A stretch of DNA of 64,000 nt, taken from positions 2,480,001 through 2,544,000 of the forward strand of contig NC_014375.1 in the NCBI RefSeq assembly GCF_000144605.1, in the 5' to 3' direction. Position 1 is the stretch's first letter. Each line of letters opens with the position of its first letter. Below are positions 46,962 through 56,449 of the stretch, piece after piece. The notes below the pieces were generated by a model. It was not told where the DNA came from. It ran no database searches and was given only the letters and a program-made list of their open reading frames with translations. The translations under genes were made by a program, and so were the position numbers. This DNA comes from Brevundimonas subvibrioides ATCC 15264. Lineage in GTDB: Bacteria > Pseudomonadota > Alphaproteobacteria > Caulobacterales > Caulobacteraceae.

Positions 46962-47845
46962 CAGCTGATCCCGGCGGCGGACAGGGCCGCATCGACCACG
47001 GCGCGCGCGGCCCCGGACGTCGGCACCAGCGGCAGGCGCACTTCCTCGCCACAGAAGCCCAGCTTGCCGAGCGCATATTTGGTCGGCGACGGAGAGGCAT
47101 CCGCGAACAGGCCCCGGTGCAGGCCGATCAGCCGGTCCTGCCACGACCGGGCCGTGGCCAGATCCCCGGCCTGAACCGCGTTGTAGAGCGCGACCATGGC
47201 GTCGGGCGCGACGTTCGAGACCACCGAGATCACCCCGTGCCCGCCGTTCGCGACATAGCCCAGGAAGCTGGCGTCATCGCCCGAGATCAGGTCGAACTGG
47301 CCCGTGATGCTGGCCCGCATCCAGCTGACCCGGCCCATGTCGCCGGTGGCATCCTTGATGCCGACGATGTTGGGATGGGCCGCCAGCGCGGCGACCGTCG
47401 TATCGGCCAGGTCGACGCCCGTCCGGCCGGGCACATTGTACAGCAGGACCGGCAGCTGGACCGCGTCGGCGATGGCCTCGAAATGGGCCTGCAGACCCGC
47501 CTGCGACGGGCGGTTGTAGTAGGGGGTTACGACCAGGGCACCGTCGGCGCCGACGGTCTTGGCGTGGCGGACCATCTCGATGGCCTTGTCGGTCGAGGAC
47601 GATCCGGCGCCCGCGATCACCCGCACCCGCCCGGCCGCGATCCGCACGCACAGCTCGACCACCCGGCGATGCTCGTCCGGCGACAGGCTGGCGCTTTCAC
47701 CCGTCGTGCCCATCGGCACGACGCCGTGAACCCCGGCTGCGATCTGGCGTTCCAGCAGGGTCTCGAAAGCGGCTTCGTCCACGTTTCCGTCACGAAGTGG
47801 TGTGATCAGGGCGGTGATCACGCCCTTGAACAAGGGGGCGGTCAT
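46961..47845 (-). CDS. dapA: 4-hydroxy-tetrahydrodipicolinate synthase
   Basis: A 294-residue TIM-barrel DapA of lysine and meso-DAP synthesis. [40 protein letters not shown] and the Schiff-base Lys in [11 protein letters not shown] are seen. Pairing with smpB is common in alphaproteobacteria. Divergent from the lytic transglycosylase gene, so both may share the 95-bp promoter region. Confidence 0.95.
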   Translation of the reverse strand: MTAPLFKGVITALITPLRDGNVDEAAFETLLERQIAAGVHGVVPMGTTGESASLSPDEHRRVVELCVRIAAGRVRVIAGAGSSSTDKAIEMVRHAKTVGADGALVVTPYYNRPSQAGLQAHFEAIADAVQLPVLLYNVPGRTGVDLADTTVAALAAHPNIVGIKDATGDMGRVSWMRASITGQFDLISGDDASFLGYVANGGHGVISVVSNVAPDAMVALYNAVQAGDLATARSWQDRLIGLHRGLFADASPSPTKYALGKLGFCGEEVRLPLVPTSGAARAVVDAALSAAGIS

Positions 47846-47940
47846 TGAAACAAGTCTACCTTGCGTGGGGATGGGCGGCGGTCGCCTGAAACGAGACGCG
47901 AGAGGGTAGGTTGCCGGGGTCGAACCCGCAACCGGGATGA

Positions 47941-50010
47941 ATGGGGATCGGACATATCATGCTTGCGACCAGTCTGGCGGCCGTTCTGGCCGTGCTCGCC
48001 CCGATTCCGCAGACCGCCGATCTGAACCGCCAGGCCCCCCAGGCCACGCCCTATGTCGCCAGCGGCACCTATCAACCCGGCATCCTGAGCCAGAGCGACA
48101 CGGCCCTGTTCCGCCAGGGTCTGGCTGCCGCCCGCGCCCGTGACGTGATCGGGGCGCGCAACGCGATCGCCGGCATCGGCGACGGCACGGCGCGCAAGCT
48201 GGTCGAATGGGCCCTGGTCGACACCTCCGGCGACCAGCTGTCCTTCACCGAACTGGCGCAGGACAAGACCGCCCTGGCCGGATGGCCGCGGGCCGACAGC
48301 CGCGTCGCGGCGGGCGAGCGCGCCCTGGACCGGGCCGGCATGGGGGCCGATGCCGCCCTCGCCTATTTCGGCTCCGACCGTCCGACCACCGTCGAGGGGG
48401 CTATCGCCCTGGCCGAGGCGCTGGACCAGCGCGGACGCGGCGACGAGGCGCGGCTGCTGATCCAGGAATGGTGGCAGACCCAGTCGTTCGACGACGCTAG
48501 CCAGAGCCGCATTCTGGCCCGCTGGGGTTCGACCCTGACCCAGCGCGACCACGAGGCGCGTCTGAACATGCTGCTGGTCGGCCCGCACGGCCCGGCGACG
48601 CGCGCCATGATCAATCTGGTGTCGCCCGAGCGCCAGACCATCGCCAATGCCGTCCTGTCGCTGCGCAGCGCCTATGGCGCGGACTCCATTGTGGCCAACC
48701 TGTCCCCGTCGCAGGCGATGGACCCCAACGTCGTGCTGGAGCGCGTGCGCATCCTGCGCGCGGCGAACCGGCAGTCGGAAGGCTTCCCCCTGCTGTCCGC
48801 CCTGCCCCCCTCGCCCCTGAACACCGATGCCCAGAGCACGCTCTGGTCCGAGCGCCGCAACTATTTCCTCGATGCGCTGGAGCGGCGCGAATGGCCCGCG
48901 GCCTATGCCGCTATGGCCGGCCACGGCTTCCCGTCCGGTGAACGGAAGGTCGATGCGGAGTTCTTCGCCGGCTGGGTCGCCCTGACCAAGCTGAACGACC
49001 CGACGACCGCCGCCCGCCATTTCGAGACCCTGCGTCAGACCTCGCAGACCCCCATCACCCAGGGCCGTGCCCTGTACTGGCTGGGTCGCGCCGCCGAGGC
49101 CCGCGGCGATCAGGCGGGGGCCCAGGCCTTCTACCAGGGCGGGGCGCGTCACATTCAGACCTTCTACGGCCAGCTGGCGGCCGAGAAGGCCGGCATCACC
49201 ACGCTGACCTTGCCCGCCGATCCGGTCATCACCCAGAACGACGCGGCCGCGTTCGGGGCCAATGAGGTCGTCCGCGCCGCCCGGATCCTGGGCGAGACCG
49301 GCGAGATGAGCCTGTTCCGCGTCTTCGCCTATCAGCTGGACGACACCCTGCCCGGCGCGACCGATCTGGCCCAGCTGATGGACATGGCCCGCGGCTATGG
49401 CGACGGATTCGGGGCCATGATGGTCGGTCGCGCCGCCAGCCAGCGCGGCTTCCTGCTGCCGGAGCGCCAGTATCCGATCCGCATCCCGCCGGTCGTCGCC
49501 GGAGCTGCGCCCCTGGAGTTCACCCTGGCCATCACGCGCCAGGAATCCAGCTTCGACCCCCGCGCCCGCTCGGCCGCCGACGCACGCGGCATGATGCAGT
49601 TCCTGCCCGCCACGGCGTCCGGCGTCGCGCGTCGTCTGGGCATGTCCTATTCGGCCGAGCGGCTCTGGGACGCCGACTACAACATGACGCTGGGCAGCTA
49701 TCACCTGGGCGAGCTGACAAGCCAGTTCTCGGGCTCGATGCTGCTGACCACCGTGGGCTACAACGCCGGCCCCGGCCGGGTGCCCCAGTGGACGGCGCGG
49801 TGCGGCGATCCCCGGGGCGGCGTCGCCGGCGGCGGGGTCGATCCGACCGACTTCATCGAATGCGTGCCCTTCACCGAGACGCGCAACTACATGATGCGGG
49901 TCATGGAAAACATGTCGGTCTACAAGGCCCGGCTGAACGGCGGCTCCGCCCCCCTGACCCTCTCGCGCGACATCGCGGCGGGCTACAACGGCCCGCGCCC
50001 GTATCAGTAA
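47941..50010 (+). CDS. Soluble lytic murein transglycosylase
   Basis: A 689-residue Slt70-like enzyme. A short signal segment ([14 protein letters not shown]) precedes a long alpha-helical U-superhelix (about 40-490), then the catalytic SLT domain with Glu in [25 protein letters not shown], and YNAGPGRV. It cleaves glycan strands forming 1,6-anhydro ends. ATG 47941 or 47959 both possible. Its place beside dapA links peptidoglycan precursor and turnover genes. Confidence 0.92.
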   Translation: MGIGHIMLATSLAAVLAVLAPIPQTADLNRQAPQATPYVASGTYQPGILSQSDTALFRQGLAAARARDVIGARNAIAGIGDGTARKLVEWALVDTSGDQLSFTELAQDKTALAGWPRADSRVAAGERALDRAGMGADAALAYFGSDRPTTVEGAIALAEALDQRGRGDEARLLIQEWWQTQSFDDASQSRILARWGSTLTQRDHEARLNMLLVGPHGPATRAMINLVSPERQTIANAVLSLRSAYGADSIVANLSPSQAMDPNVVLERVRILRAANRQSEGFPLLSALPPSPLNTDAQSTLWSERRNYFLDALERREWPAAYAAMAGHGFPSGERKVDAEFFAGWVALTKLNDPTTAARHFETLRQTSQTPITQGRALYWLGRAAEARGDQAGAQAFYQGGARHIQTFYGQLAAEKAGITTLTLPADPVITQNDAAAFGANEVVRAARILGETGEMSLFRVFAYQLDDTLPGATDLAQLMDMARGYGDGFGAMMVGRAASQRGFLLPERQYPIRIPPVVAGAAPLEFTLAITRQESSFDPRARSAADARGMMQFLPATASGVARRLGMSYSAERLWDADYNMTLGSYHLGELTSQFSGSMLLTTVGYNAGPGRVPQWTARCGDPRGGVAGGGVDPTDFIECVPFTETRNYMMRVMENMSVYKARLNGGSAPLTLSRDIAAGYNGPRPYQ

Positions 50011-50017
50011 GACGGTT

Positions 50018-50773
50018 TCAGTGAGCCGGGACCCGACGCGCTGACAGGACCGGCCCGTCCGGCGTAGGCAGCCAGCGCGCGTCGAGACGGAAGACCCCGG
50101 CCAGAATCTCCGGAGACAGGGCGTCGGTCGGCGGCCCGTCGGCGGTCATCCGGCCCCTGTCCATGACCACGACGCGGTCGGCATAGCGCGCCGCCAGCGA
50201 CAGATCGTGCAGGCTGACGATCACCGCCTGTCCCGCGCTCGCCCGCGCCCGCAGGCGATCCATCAGCAGGAACTGCGCGTCCGGATCCAGTCCCGCCACC
50301 GGCTCATCAAGCAGTAGCGCCTTCGCGCCGGTGGCCAGCACGCGCGCGATCAGCACCCGGGCCCTCTCGCCGCCCGACATCTCGGCCACGCCCCGATCGG
50401 CGAGGTCACCCGCCTGCACCTCGGACAGGGCCTCCAGCGCCCGGGCGCGCGCCTCGGCTCCGGGCAGGAACGGCAACCCCAGCGCCGCGATCTCGACCGC
50501 CGGCATGTTCCAGGCGATGCGCCGGTCCTGCGGCAGATAGGCCAGAACCGCTGCCCTCTGGCGCGGATCCAGATCGGCCAGTGGACGGCCGTCGATCGAG
50601 ATCGTGCCGGAGGCGATCGGCCGCAGACCGAGCGCCGCCTTGAGCAGGCTCGTCTTTCCGGCGCCATTGGGACCGACGACTGCAACCAGCTCTCCCGGAC
50701 CCACGGCGAGGTCGGCTCCGTCCAGCACCGTGGACGCACCGATCCGGGCGCTCACCCCGGCGAGCGCGATCAC
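50018..50773 (-). CDS. ABC transporter ATP-binding protein (FecE/BtuD type)
   Basis: A 251-residue ATPase: Walker A VGPNGAGKTS, Q-loop LAYLPQDRRIAW, signature MSGGERARV, Walker B ALLLDEPVAGLD and H-loop SLHDLSLAARYAD. It energises the neighbouring permease for siderophore, heme or cobalamin uptake. GTG overlaps the permease stop (GTGA). Last gene of a four-gene overlapping operon. Confidence 0.92.
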   Translation of the reverse strand: MIALAGVSARIGASTVLDGADLAVGPGELVAVVGPNGAGKTSLLKAALGLRPIASGTISIDGRPLADLDPRQRAAVLAYLPQDRRIAWNMPAVEIAALGLPFLPGAEARARALEALSEVQAGDLADRGVAEMSGGERARVLIARVLATGAKALLLDEPVAGLDPDAQFLLMDRLRARASAGQAVIVSLHDLSLAARYADRVVVMDRGRMTADGPPTDALSPEILAGVFRLDARWLPTPDGPVLSARRVPAH

Positions 50774-51765
50774 GACCGCCACTCCCGCGCCGCGCGCCAG
50801 GCGATCAGGGCGAACAGGGGCGCGCCGACAAGGGCGGTGAAGACGCCCAGCTTGAGTTCCTGATCCGTCGGGATCACCCGCGCCATCAGGTCGGCCAGCA
50901 CCAGCATCAGCCCGCCCGCCAGCGCCGAGGGCAGCAGCAGCCTTGCCGGATCGCCCCGGACGGCGGCGCGGACCAGATGCGGCGCGGCCAGGCCGACGAA
51001 ACCGATCACACCGGCCACGGCCACGGCCGCTCCGGCGGCGACGGCAGCGGCGATCAGGGCCAGCATCTTCATCCGCCCCATGGCCAGGCCCGAGGTCGCG
51101 GCGGCCTCCTCGCCCAGCGCCAGCATGCGCAGTCCGCCCGAGGCCGCGAAGGCTAGGCCGCCCGCGACCAGTACCGGCGGGGTGACCCAGCCGACGTCGA
51201 TCCAGCTGCGGTTCTGGACCGAGCCCAGCAGCCACGACATCACCTCGGCCTGGGCGATCGGCGACGGCGACAGGTTGAAGATCAGGGCGGTCAGGGCCCC
51301 CGCCAGACTGGACAGGGCCACCCCGAACAGGATCAGCCCCTCCGGCGAGGTCAACCGGCGGGCGACGGCCAGCAGCAGAAGCGCCGCCAGGCCCGCGCCC
51401 AGCAGGGCCGAGACCTCGACCGCGCCCGGGACCGCGGCCAGTCCCAGCACGATCGCGCCCGCCGCCGCCAGGGCTGCCGTGGCCGAGACGCCCAGCACCC
51501 CGGGATCGGCCAGGGGGTTGCGCAGAAGCCCCTGCAGGACCGCTCCCGCCAGCCCCAGCGCGGCGCCCACGACCACGGCGCAGACGGCGCGCGGTGCCCG
51601 GATCTGCCACAGCACGACCGCCTCGTCGGACTGCCACTGGGTGAGGCCGGCGGCATACTGGGCGGCGTCGAAGGGCGTCTCGCCCAGGGTCACGGCCAGC
51701 ACCAGCGCCAGCAAGATGCCCAGCGCCAGCAGCGCGATCAGCCGAGGGTCGCCCGCGCGGATCAC
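50770..51765 (-). CDS. FecCD/BtuC-type ABC transporter permease
   Basis: A 331-residue permease with about ten membrane helices. Characteristic FecCD segments: RAPRAVCAVVVGAALGLAGA, QGLLRNPLADPGVLGVS, and the coupling-helix region GFVGLAAPHLVRAAVRGDP. It forms the membrane channel with the ATPase below and binding protein above. GTG start overlaps the binding-protein stop. Confidence 0.92.
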   Translation of the reverse strand: MIRAGDPRLIALLALGILLALVLAVTLGETPFDAAQYAAGLTQWQSDEAVVLWQIRAPRAVCAVVVGAALGLAGAVLQGLLRNPLADPGVLGVSATAALAAAGAIVLGLAAVPGAVEVSALLGAGLAALLLLAVARRLTSPEGLILFGVALSSLAGALTALIFNLSPSPIAQAEVMSWLLGSVQNRSWIDVGWVTPPVLVAGGLAFAASGGLRMLALGEEAAATSGLAMGRMKMLALIAAAVAAGAAVAVAGVIGFVGLAAPHLVRAAVRGDPARLLLPSALAGGLMLVLADLMARVIPTDQELKLGVFTALVGAPLFALIAWRAAREWRS

Positions 51766-52562
51766 GAGCCGCCCTGCCCCTTCGACAGCATCACCGCCGC
51801 ATCCGCCGCGAACCAGGCGGGACAGGTCAGGACCGAGGCCGGCAGCGCCGCCGCGACCCGACCCTCGGCCGCGCGCGCGATCAGCGGATGGCGTCCGACG
51901 CCGCGCCAGTCGCCCCGGATCTGGTCGAAGAAGCCCAGCAGGAACCGCCGAGGGGGCTGCAGCGCGATCCGCTCCACGCTGACCGCCCCGAACCCGGCCA
52001 TCCCGGCCAGATTGACGAACCCCGCCGAGCGCATGATGGCGTCGACAAGGGTGCCGGTCCCGGCGGTGAACCCGCCGGAGGTCAGATACAGCGCCGTCCG
52101 GTTCGGAGCCGGGGCATGGGCGGCCTCGGCGAGGCGCGCATCCATGCCGGCGACGATCCGCTCGCCCGCCGCGCGATGATCCAAGGCGGCGGCGACCTTG
52201 CGGACATTGGTGCGGATGCCGTCCATTTCGGAGGCGTCGTCCAGGCTGACGATGGTCGCGCCGCGGCGTTCCAGCGCCGCCAGCATGCGGGGCTCTCCCC
52301 CCCAGGACCGCACGACCACGTCGGGCCGGACCCCGATGGCGGTCTCCAGCGTCGGCCGGACCCGGGGCCGTCCCCGCGCCGCCGCCGCCATCCAGGCATC
52401 CGGATCGTCGGCGCGCGGTGACAGGAACAGCCGGGCGTCCGGCGCGAGGGCCAGGGCGTACTGGTCGGCGCATTGGTCCAGCGACAGGACCCGCAACGGT
52501 CGCGCTTCCGCCCCCGTCGCGGCCAGCAGGACGGCGGCCATCACGGCCGCACCGGTCCTCAT
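51762..52562 (-). CDS. ABC transporter periplasmic binding protein (BtuF-like)
   Basis: A 266-residue type III binding protein. Signal peptide ending near ATGAEA, no lipobox. RPLRVLSLDQCADQYALAL opens the N-lobe; RPDVVVRSWGG and LYLTSGGFTAGTGTLVD are typical of this group. A single long hinge helix is expected. It resembles cobalamin/heme-binding BtuF relatives, but the ligand cannot be fixed from sequence. Overlaps both neighbours by 4 bp. Confidence 0.85.
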   Translation of the reverse strand: MRTGAAVMAAVLLAATGAEARPLRVLSLDQCADQYALALAPDARLFLSPRADDPDAWMAAAARGRPRVRPTLETAIGVRPDVVVRSWGGEPRMLAALERRGATIVSLDDASEMDGIRTNVRKVAAALDHRAAGERIVAGMDARLAEAAHAPAPNRTALYLTSGGFTAGTGTLVDAIMRSAGFVNLAGMAGFGAVSVERIALQPPRRFLLGFFDQIRGDWRGVGRHPLIARAAEGRVAAALPASVLTCPAWFAADAAVMLSKGQGGS

Positions 52563-53203
52563 GGCTTCAGCAGCCCCGCGATCAGGGCGTCGATCATCGA
52601 CCGCGTCAGGGCTTCGCGCCCGACCCAGTCGAAATAGGGCTTGGTGATCATCAGGGAGACGACGCCGTGCGCGCCGGCCCAGAGCGTCTGGGCGGTCGCG
52701 CGGGGTTCCCCCCTCAGATGCCCTTCGGCCGCCACGTCCTGCACCACCGCCTCGAACGCCCGATAAAGCTCGCCGCCGAGGCTCTGCGCCGCGGTCTGGG
52801 CCCCGTCGCGCGCCTCGACCGGCCGGGTCAGATAGGTCAGGCGATAGGCATTGGGATTGTCGAATCCGAATGCGACATAGGCTTCCAGCAGACGCCGCAG
52901 CCGGTCGTCAGGCGGGCCCGGCTCGTCCATCACCGCCTGGTTCATGGCCTGGAGGCGCGCGAACGCCACGCGACAGATCTCGTGCAGGATTTCCGACTTT
53001 TCGGAGAAGTGCATGTAGAGGGCGGTCGACGACAGGCCGACCTCGTCGGCGATCCGCCGGATGGTCGCCCCCTCGTAGCCGACCTCGACGAAGATGCGCT
53101 CGGCCGCTTCGAGAATCTCGGCGCGGCGGGCATGGCCCTCGCCCTTGGGCTTGCGGGCGCCCTTGACCGGACCGGCTGAAGACGACGTCGGCAGTTCCGG
53201 CAC
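52559..53203 (-). CDS. TetR-family transcriptional regulator
   Basis: A 214-residue regulator: HTH in RRAEILEAAERIFVEVGYEGATIRRIADEVGLSSTALYMHF (about 27-67), followed by a TetR_C ligand domain with GLSSTALYMHFSEK recognition helix. It begins the uptake operon and overlaps the binding-protein gene, so it probably controls the operon autogenously. GTG at 53203 follows TGGAG at good spacing; longer starts are possible. Confidence 0.85.
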   Translation of the reverse strand: MPELPTSSSAGPVKGARKPKGEGHARRAEILEAAERIFVEVGYEGATIRRIADEVGLSSTALYMHFSEKSEILHEICRVAFARLQAMNQAVMDEPGPPDDRLRRLLEAYVAFGFDNPNAYRLTYLTRPVEARDGAQTAAQSLGGELYRAFEAVVQDVAAEGHLRGEPRATAQTLWAGAHGVVSLMITKPYFDWVGREALTRSMIDALIAGLLKP

Positions 53204-53329
53204 GCGAACGACTCCATTCACGGCGTGGTGCCGCCGCGCTGGAATAGCGGCAATCCCGACGCCATGCCAACGCCTTGCCCGGTAAAGCTTCACAGCCTAG
53301 GACGGTCAGGCAACTTGCGGTTGGGGGCC

Positions 53330-54730
53330 GTGGATCCGTTGGCGCGTCGATTCGACGACTGGGCAAGCCGGCGAAGCCTGACCTGGGCTCAGACGGGCGT
53401 CCTGGCGGTGGTCATCGCGGCCGCCGTCACCGGCATGGGTTTCGCGCCGGATACGACCGGGGCCATGCTGATCGGCGGGGCGCAACTGGCGTTTGTGGTC
53501 GTGGCCGGCTGGAGGATCCTGCTGACGCTGGCCCCCGCGCCTGCGCCCGGCGACGTCGCCCCGGGCTCCGATCTGCCGCGCTACACGATCCTGGTGGCCC
53601 TGCTGGACGAGGCAGCCGTGATCGACCAGCTGGTCGGGCGGCTGTCCCGCATCGACTATCCGGCCCACCGTCTGGAAGCCTTCCTGCTGCTGGAGGCCCA
53701 CGACCACGAGACCATCGATGCGGCCTGGCACGCCGACCGCCCGGACTGGATGTCCATCCTCATCGCACCGCCCGGCGATCCCCGCACCAAGCCCCGGGCG
53801 CTGAACGTCGGCCTCGCCGCGGCCACCGGTGAGCTCGTCACCGTCTACGACGCCGAGGACGACCCCGATCCGCTGCAGCTGCGCGAGGCCGCCGCGCGGT
53901 TCGCCGCCGATCCGTCCGGCCGCCTTTCGGCGCTTCAGGCGCCCTTGCGGATCCGCACCGCGACACGGACCCGGACGCCGTTCCTCGATCGGCAGTTCGC
54001 GATCGAATACGCCAGCCTGTTCGAGGTCACCCTGCCCGCCATGGCCCGGCTGGGGCTGCCGTTTCCCATGGGCGGGACCAGCAACCATTTCCGGGCGTCC
54101 TGGCTGCGCGCGGTCGGCGGCTGGGATGCCCACAACGTGACCGAGGACGCCGATCTGGGCTTTCGGCTCTGGCGGGCGGGCGGGCGGCTCGGCGTCATCC
54201 GTCATCCCACGCATGAGCCGCCGCCCGGGGGCCTGGGGTCCTGGCTGCCGCAGAGGACGCGGTGGCTGAAGGGCTTCATGCAGACCCTGGGCGTGCACAC
54301 CCGTTCGTTCGGCTCCCTGCGGTGGCAGGGCGTCGTGGCGCTGTTGATGACGATCCTTGTCTCGCTGGCCTCGGCCGCCGTTCACGCGATCTCGCTCGCC
54401 TGGGTCACGGCGCTCGTTCTGGTCGCGGCCGCTGCCGGACTGGAGCCACGCGCGTCCCTTTTCTCCCTCGGCGTCCTCGGGCTCGGGACCGTTGCCGCAT
54501 GGATCAGCGCCCTGATCGGCGCGCGTCGGGCCGGCCTGTCCTACAGGATGAGCGATGCGGCCATGGCACCGTTCTACTGGTCCCTGCTGACCCTGGCGTT
54601 CTTCCATGCCTTCGTCCGGCTGTTCTACGAACCGTTCGCCTGGAACAAGACCCGGCACCTGCCCGACGCCATCGACCTTCAGGCCGAAGCCGTCGCGGAG
54701 CCCTCCATGGCTGGACGTCAGGCGGCCTGA
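53330..54730 (+). CDS. Membrane glycosyltransferase, cellulose-synthase-like family 2
   Basis: A 466-residue processive-type GT2. Two N-terminal membrane helices, then the catalytic domain: LVALLDEAAVI, DAEDDP metal site, TEDADLGFRL and the QRTRWLKG (Q/RxxRW) motif, then four C-terminal helices. Such enzymes polymerise glucose, N-acetylglucosamine or mannose across the membrane. The GTG follows GGGGG; an ATG at 53264 would add 22 residues. No partner polymer-export gene is adjacent. Confidence 0.85.
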   Translation: MDPLARRFDDWASRRSLTWAQTGVLAVVIAAAVTGMGFAPDTTGAMLIGGAQLAFVVVAGWRILLTLAPAPAPGDVAPGSDLPRYTILVALLDEAAVIDQLVGRLSRIDYPAHRLEAFLLLEAHDHETIDAAWHADRPDWMSILIAPPGDPRTKPRALNVGLAAATGELVTVYDAEDDPDPLQLREAAARFAADPSGRLSALQAPLRIRTATRTRTPFLDRQFAIEYASLFEVTLPAMARLGLPFPMGGTSNHFRASWLRAVGGWDAHNVTEDADLGFRLWRAGGRLGVIRHPTHEPPPGGLGSWLPQRTRWLKGFMQTLGVHTRSFGSLRWQGVVALLMTILVSLASAAVHAISLAWVTALVLVAAAAGLEPRASLFSLGVLGLGTVAAWISALIGARRAGLSYRMSDAAMAPFYWSLLTLAFFHAFVRLFYEPFAWNKTRHLPDAIDLQAEAVAEPSMAGRQAA

Positions 54731-54748
54731 CGGCATAAGGCCTGATCC

Positions 54749-55651
54749 ATGCCTCCCGTTCTCGCCCCCGAGCCCCAGACCCTGCTGACCCGTGGCTGGT
54801 CCGACTACGCCCTGCTGGACTCCGGCGCGGGCAAGAAGCTGGAGCGCTATGGTCCCCACACCGTCGTCCGGCCCGAGCCGCAGTGCTTCTGGCAGCCGCG
54901 CAATGCCGCGGCCTTCGACCGACCCGACGCCGTCTTCGACCCGCAGGCCCAGGACGAGGACGACGACGGTCGCTGGCGGTTCGCGGGCAAGGCGATCGAC
55001 ACCTTCCCGCTGGCCTGGCGCGACGTGCGGTTCACAGGCCGGTTCACGCCCTTCCGGCACCTGGCCTTCTTTCCGGAGCAGGCCGCGAACTGGGAGTGGC
55101 TGGACGCCCGCGTCCGCGCCCGTGGGTCCAACCCGCCGAAGATCCTGAACCTGTTCGGCTATACCGGCGTCGCCAGCCTGGCCTGCGCCGCGGCCGGAGC
55201 CGAGGTGACCCACGTCGACGCCTCCAAGAAGTCGGTCGCCTGGGCGCGCGAGAACGCCGAACTGTCCGGCCTGTCCGATCATCCGATCCGCTGGATCGTC
55301 GAGGATGCCCGCAAATGGGTGGCCCGCGAGGTCCGGCGCGGCTCGCGCTACGACGGCATCATCCTGGACCCGCCCAAATACGGGCGCGGGCCGACCGGCG
55401 AGGTCTGGCGACTGTTCGAGGACATGCCCGCCCTGCTGAAGGACTGCGCCACCCTGCTGTCGGACGACGCGGACTTCCTGCTGCTCAATGCCTATGCCGC
55501 ACGGGTCTCGGGCCTGTCGCTGGCGCATCTGATGCTGGAGGCGACGCAGGGGCGCGCGGGACGCGTGGACTGGGGCGAACTGGCCCTGTCGGAGGATGGC
55601 CCGGAGGCCCGCGCGATCGGCCTGTCCTTCTTCGCCCGGTGGTCGGCATGA
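54749..55651 (+). CDS. Class I SAM-dependent methyltransferase (RlmI-like)
   Basis: A 300-residue methyltransferase of the RlmI/YccW type. N-terminal beta region, then SAM site ILNLFGYTGVASLACAAAGA, VDASKKSVAWARENAELSG, and catalytic LDPPKYGRGPTGE motif IV. The family methylates cytosine C5 in 23S rRNA or similar. No PUA domain is clear at the N-terminus. Overlaps the next RNA methyltransferase by 4 bp. Confidence 0.88.
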   Translation: MPPVLAPEPQTLLTRGWSDYALLDSGAGKKLERYGPHTVVRPEPQCFWQPRNAAAFDRPDAVFDPQAQDEDDDGRWRFAGKAIDTFPLAWRDVRFTGRFTPFRHLAFFPEQAANWEWLDARVRARGSNPPKILNLFGYTGVASLACAAAGAEVTHVDASKKSVAWARENAELSGLSDHPIRWIVEDARKWVAREVRRGSRYDGIILDPPKYGRGPTGEVWRLFEDMPALLKDCATLLSDDADFLLLNAYAARVSGLSLAHLMLEATQGRAGRVDWGELALSEDGPEARAIGLSFFARWSA

Positions 55652-56445
55652 CCGAGCGGCTCGTCACCTCCCTGACCAACGACACGGTCAAGGGCATCCG
55701 CGCCCTGCACATGCGCAAGGAGCGCGAGGTCACGGGGCAATTCCTGGCCGAGGGGCTGAAGTTCATCGGCGAGGCGCTGGATCAGGGCCGCGCCCCCCGC
55801 CTGCTGATGGTCGGCATGGAGGCGCGGCCGCATCCGCTGTTGGATCGCGCCAAGGCCGCGACGCTGGAGGCCGGCGGCGAGATCGTCACCGTCACCCATC
55901 CGATCCTGGAAAAGATCAGCCGCCGCGAGAACCCCCAGACCGTGCTGGGCGTGTTCGACCAGGCCTATACCAGACTGGATCAGCTGGACCCGGCCTCGGC
56001 CTCCTGCTGGATCGCCCTGGAGCAGGTCCGCGATCCCGGCAATCTGGGGACCATCATCCGCACGGCCGACGCGGCCGGATGCGGCGGTGTCATCCTGATC
56101 GGCGACTGCGTGGATCCGTTCTCGGTCGAGGCCGTGCGCGCGACCATGGGCAGCGTCTTCGCCGTCGCCATCGTCCGCTGCACGGTGGAGGCCTTCCTGG
56201 CCTGGCGGACGGCATGGCCGGGCAGCGTCGTCGGCACGCGGCTGGACGCGACGGTCAGCTATCGCGAGGCCGCCTATGCCGGCCCCACCCTGATCCTGAT
56301 GGGCAACGAGCAGGCGGGTCTGACGGACGGGCTGGCCGCCGCCTGCGACGTCAATGTGAAGATCCCGATGCGCGGCCGGGCCGACAGCCTGAACCTGGCC
56401 ATCGCCACCGGCATCATGGCCTATGCGGTGACCGACGCGGCCTGA
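55648..56445 (+). CDS. TrmH/SpoU-family RNA 2'-O-methyltransferase
   Basis: A 265-residue SPOUT enzyme. N-terminal substrate-binding domain (about 1-90), then the knotted domain with ALEQVRDPGNLGTIIRTADA, GDCVDPFSVEAVRATMGS, LMGNEQAGL and IPMRGRADSLNLAIA. It 2'-O-methylates rRNA or tRNA. Overlap with the upstream methyltransferase suggests joint RNA modification. Target nucleotide unknown. Confidence 0.92.
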   Translation: MTERLVTSLTNDTVKGIRALHMRKEREVTGQFLAEGLKFIGEALDQGRAPRLLMVGMEARPHPLLDRAKAATLEAGGEIVTVTHPILEKISRRENPQTVLGVFDQAYTRLDQLDPASASCWIALEQVRDPGNLGTIIRTADAAGCGGVILIGDCVDPFSVEAVRATMGSVFAVAIVRCTVEAFLAWRTAWPGSVVGTRLDATVSYREAAYAGPTLILMGNEQAGLTDGLAAACDVNVKIPMRGRADSLNLAIATGIMAYAVTDAA

Positions 56446-56449
56446 GGCC

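Noticed and set aside
53330..54730. Cellulose synthase operon
   Set aside because: Only the catalytic-type glycosyltransferase is present; no BcsB/BcsC-like genes or PilZ domain.
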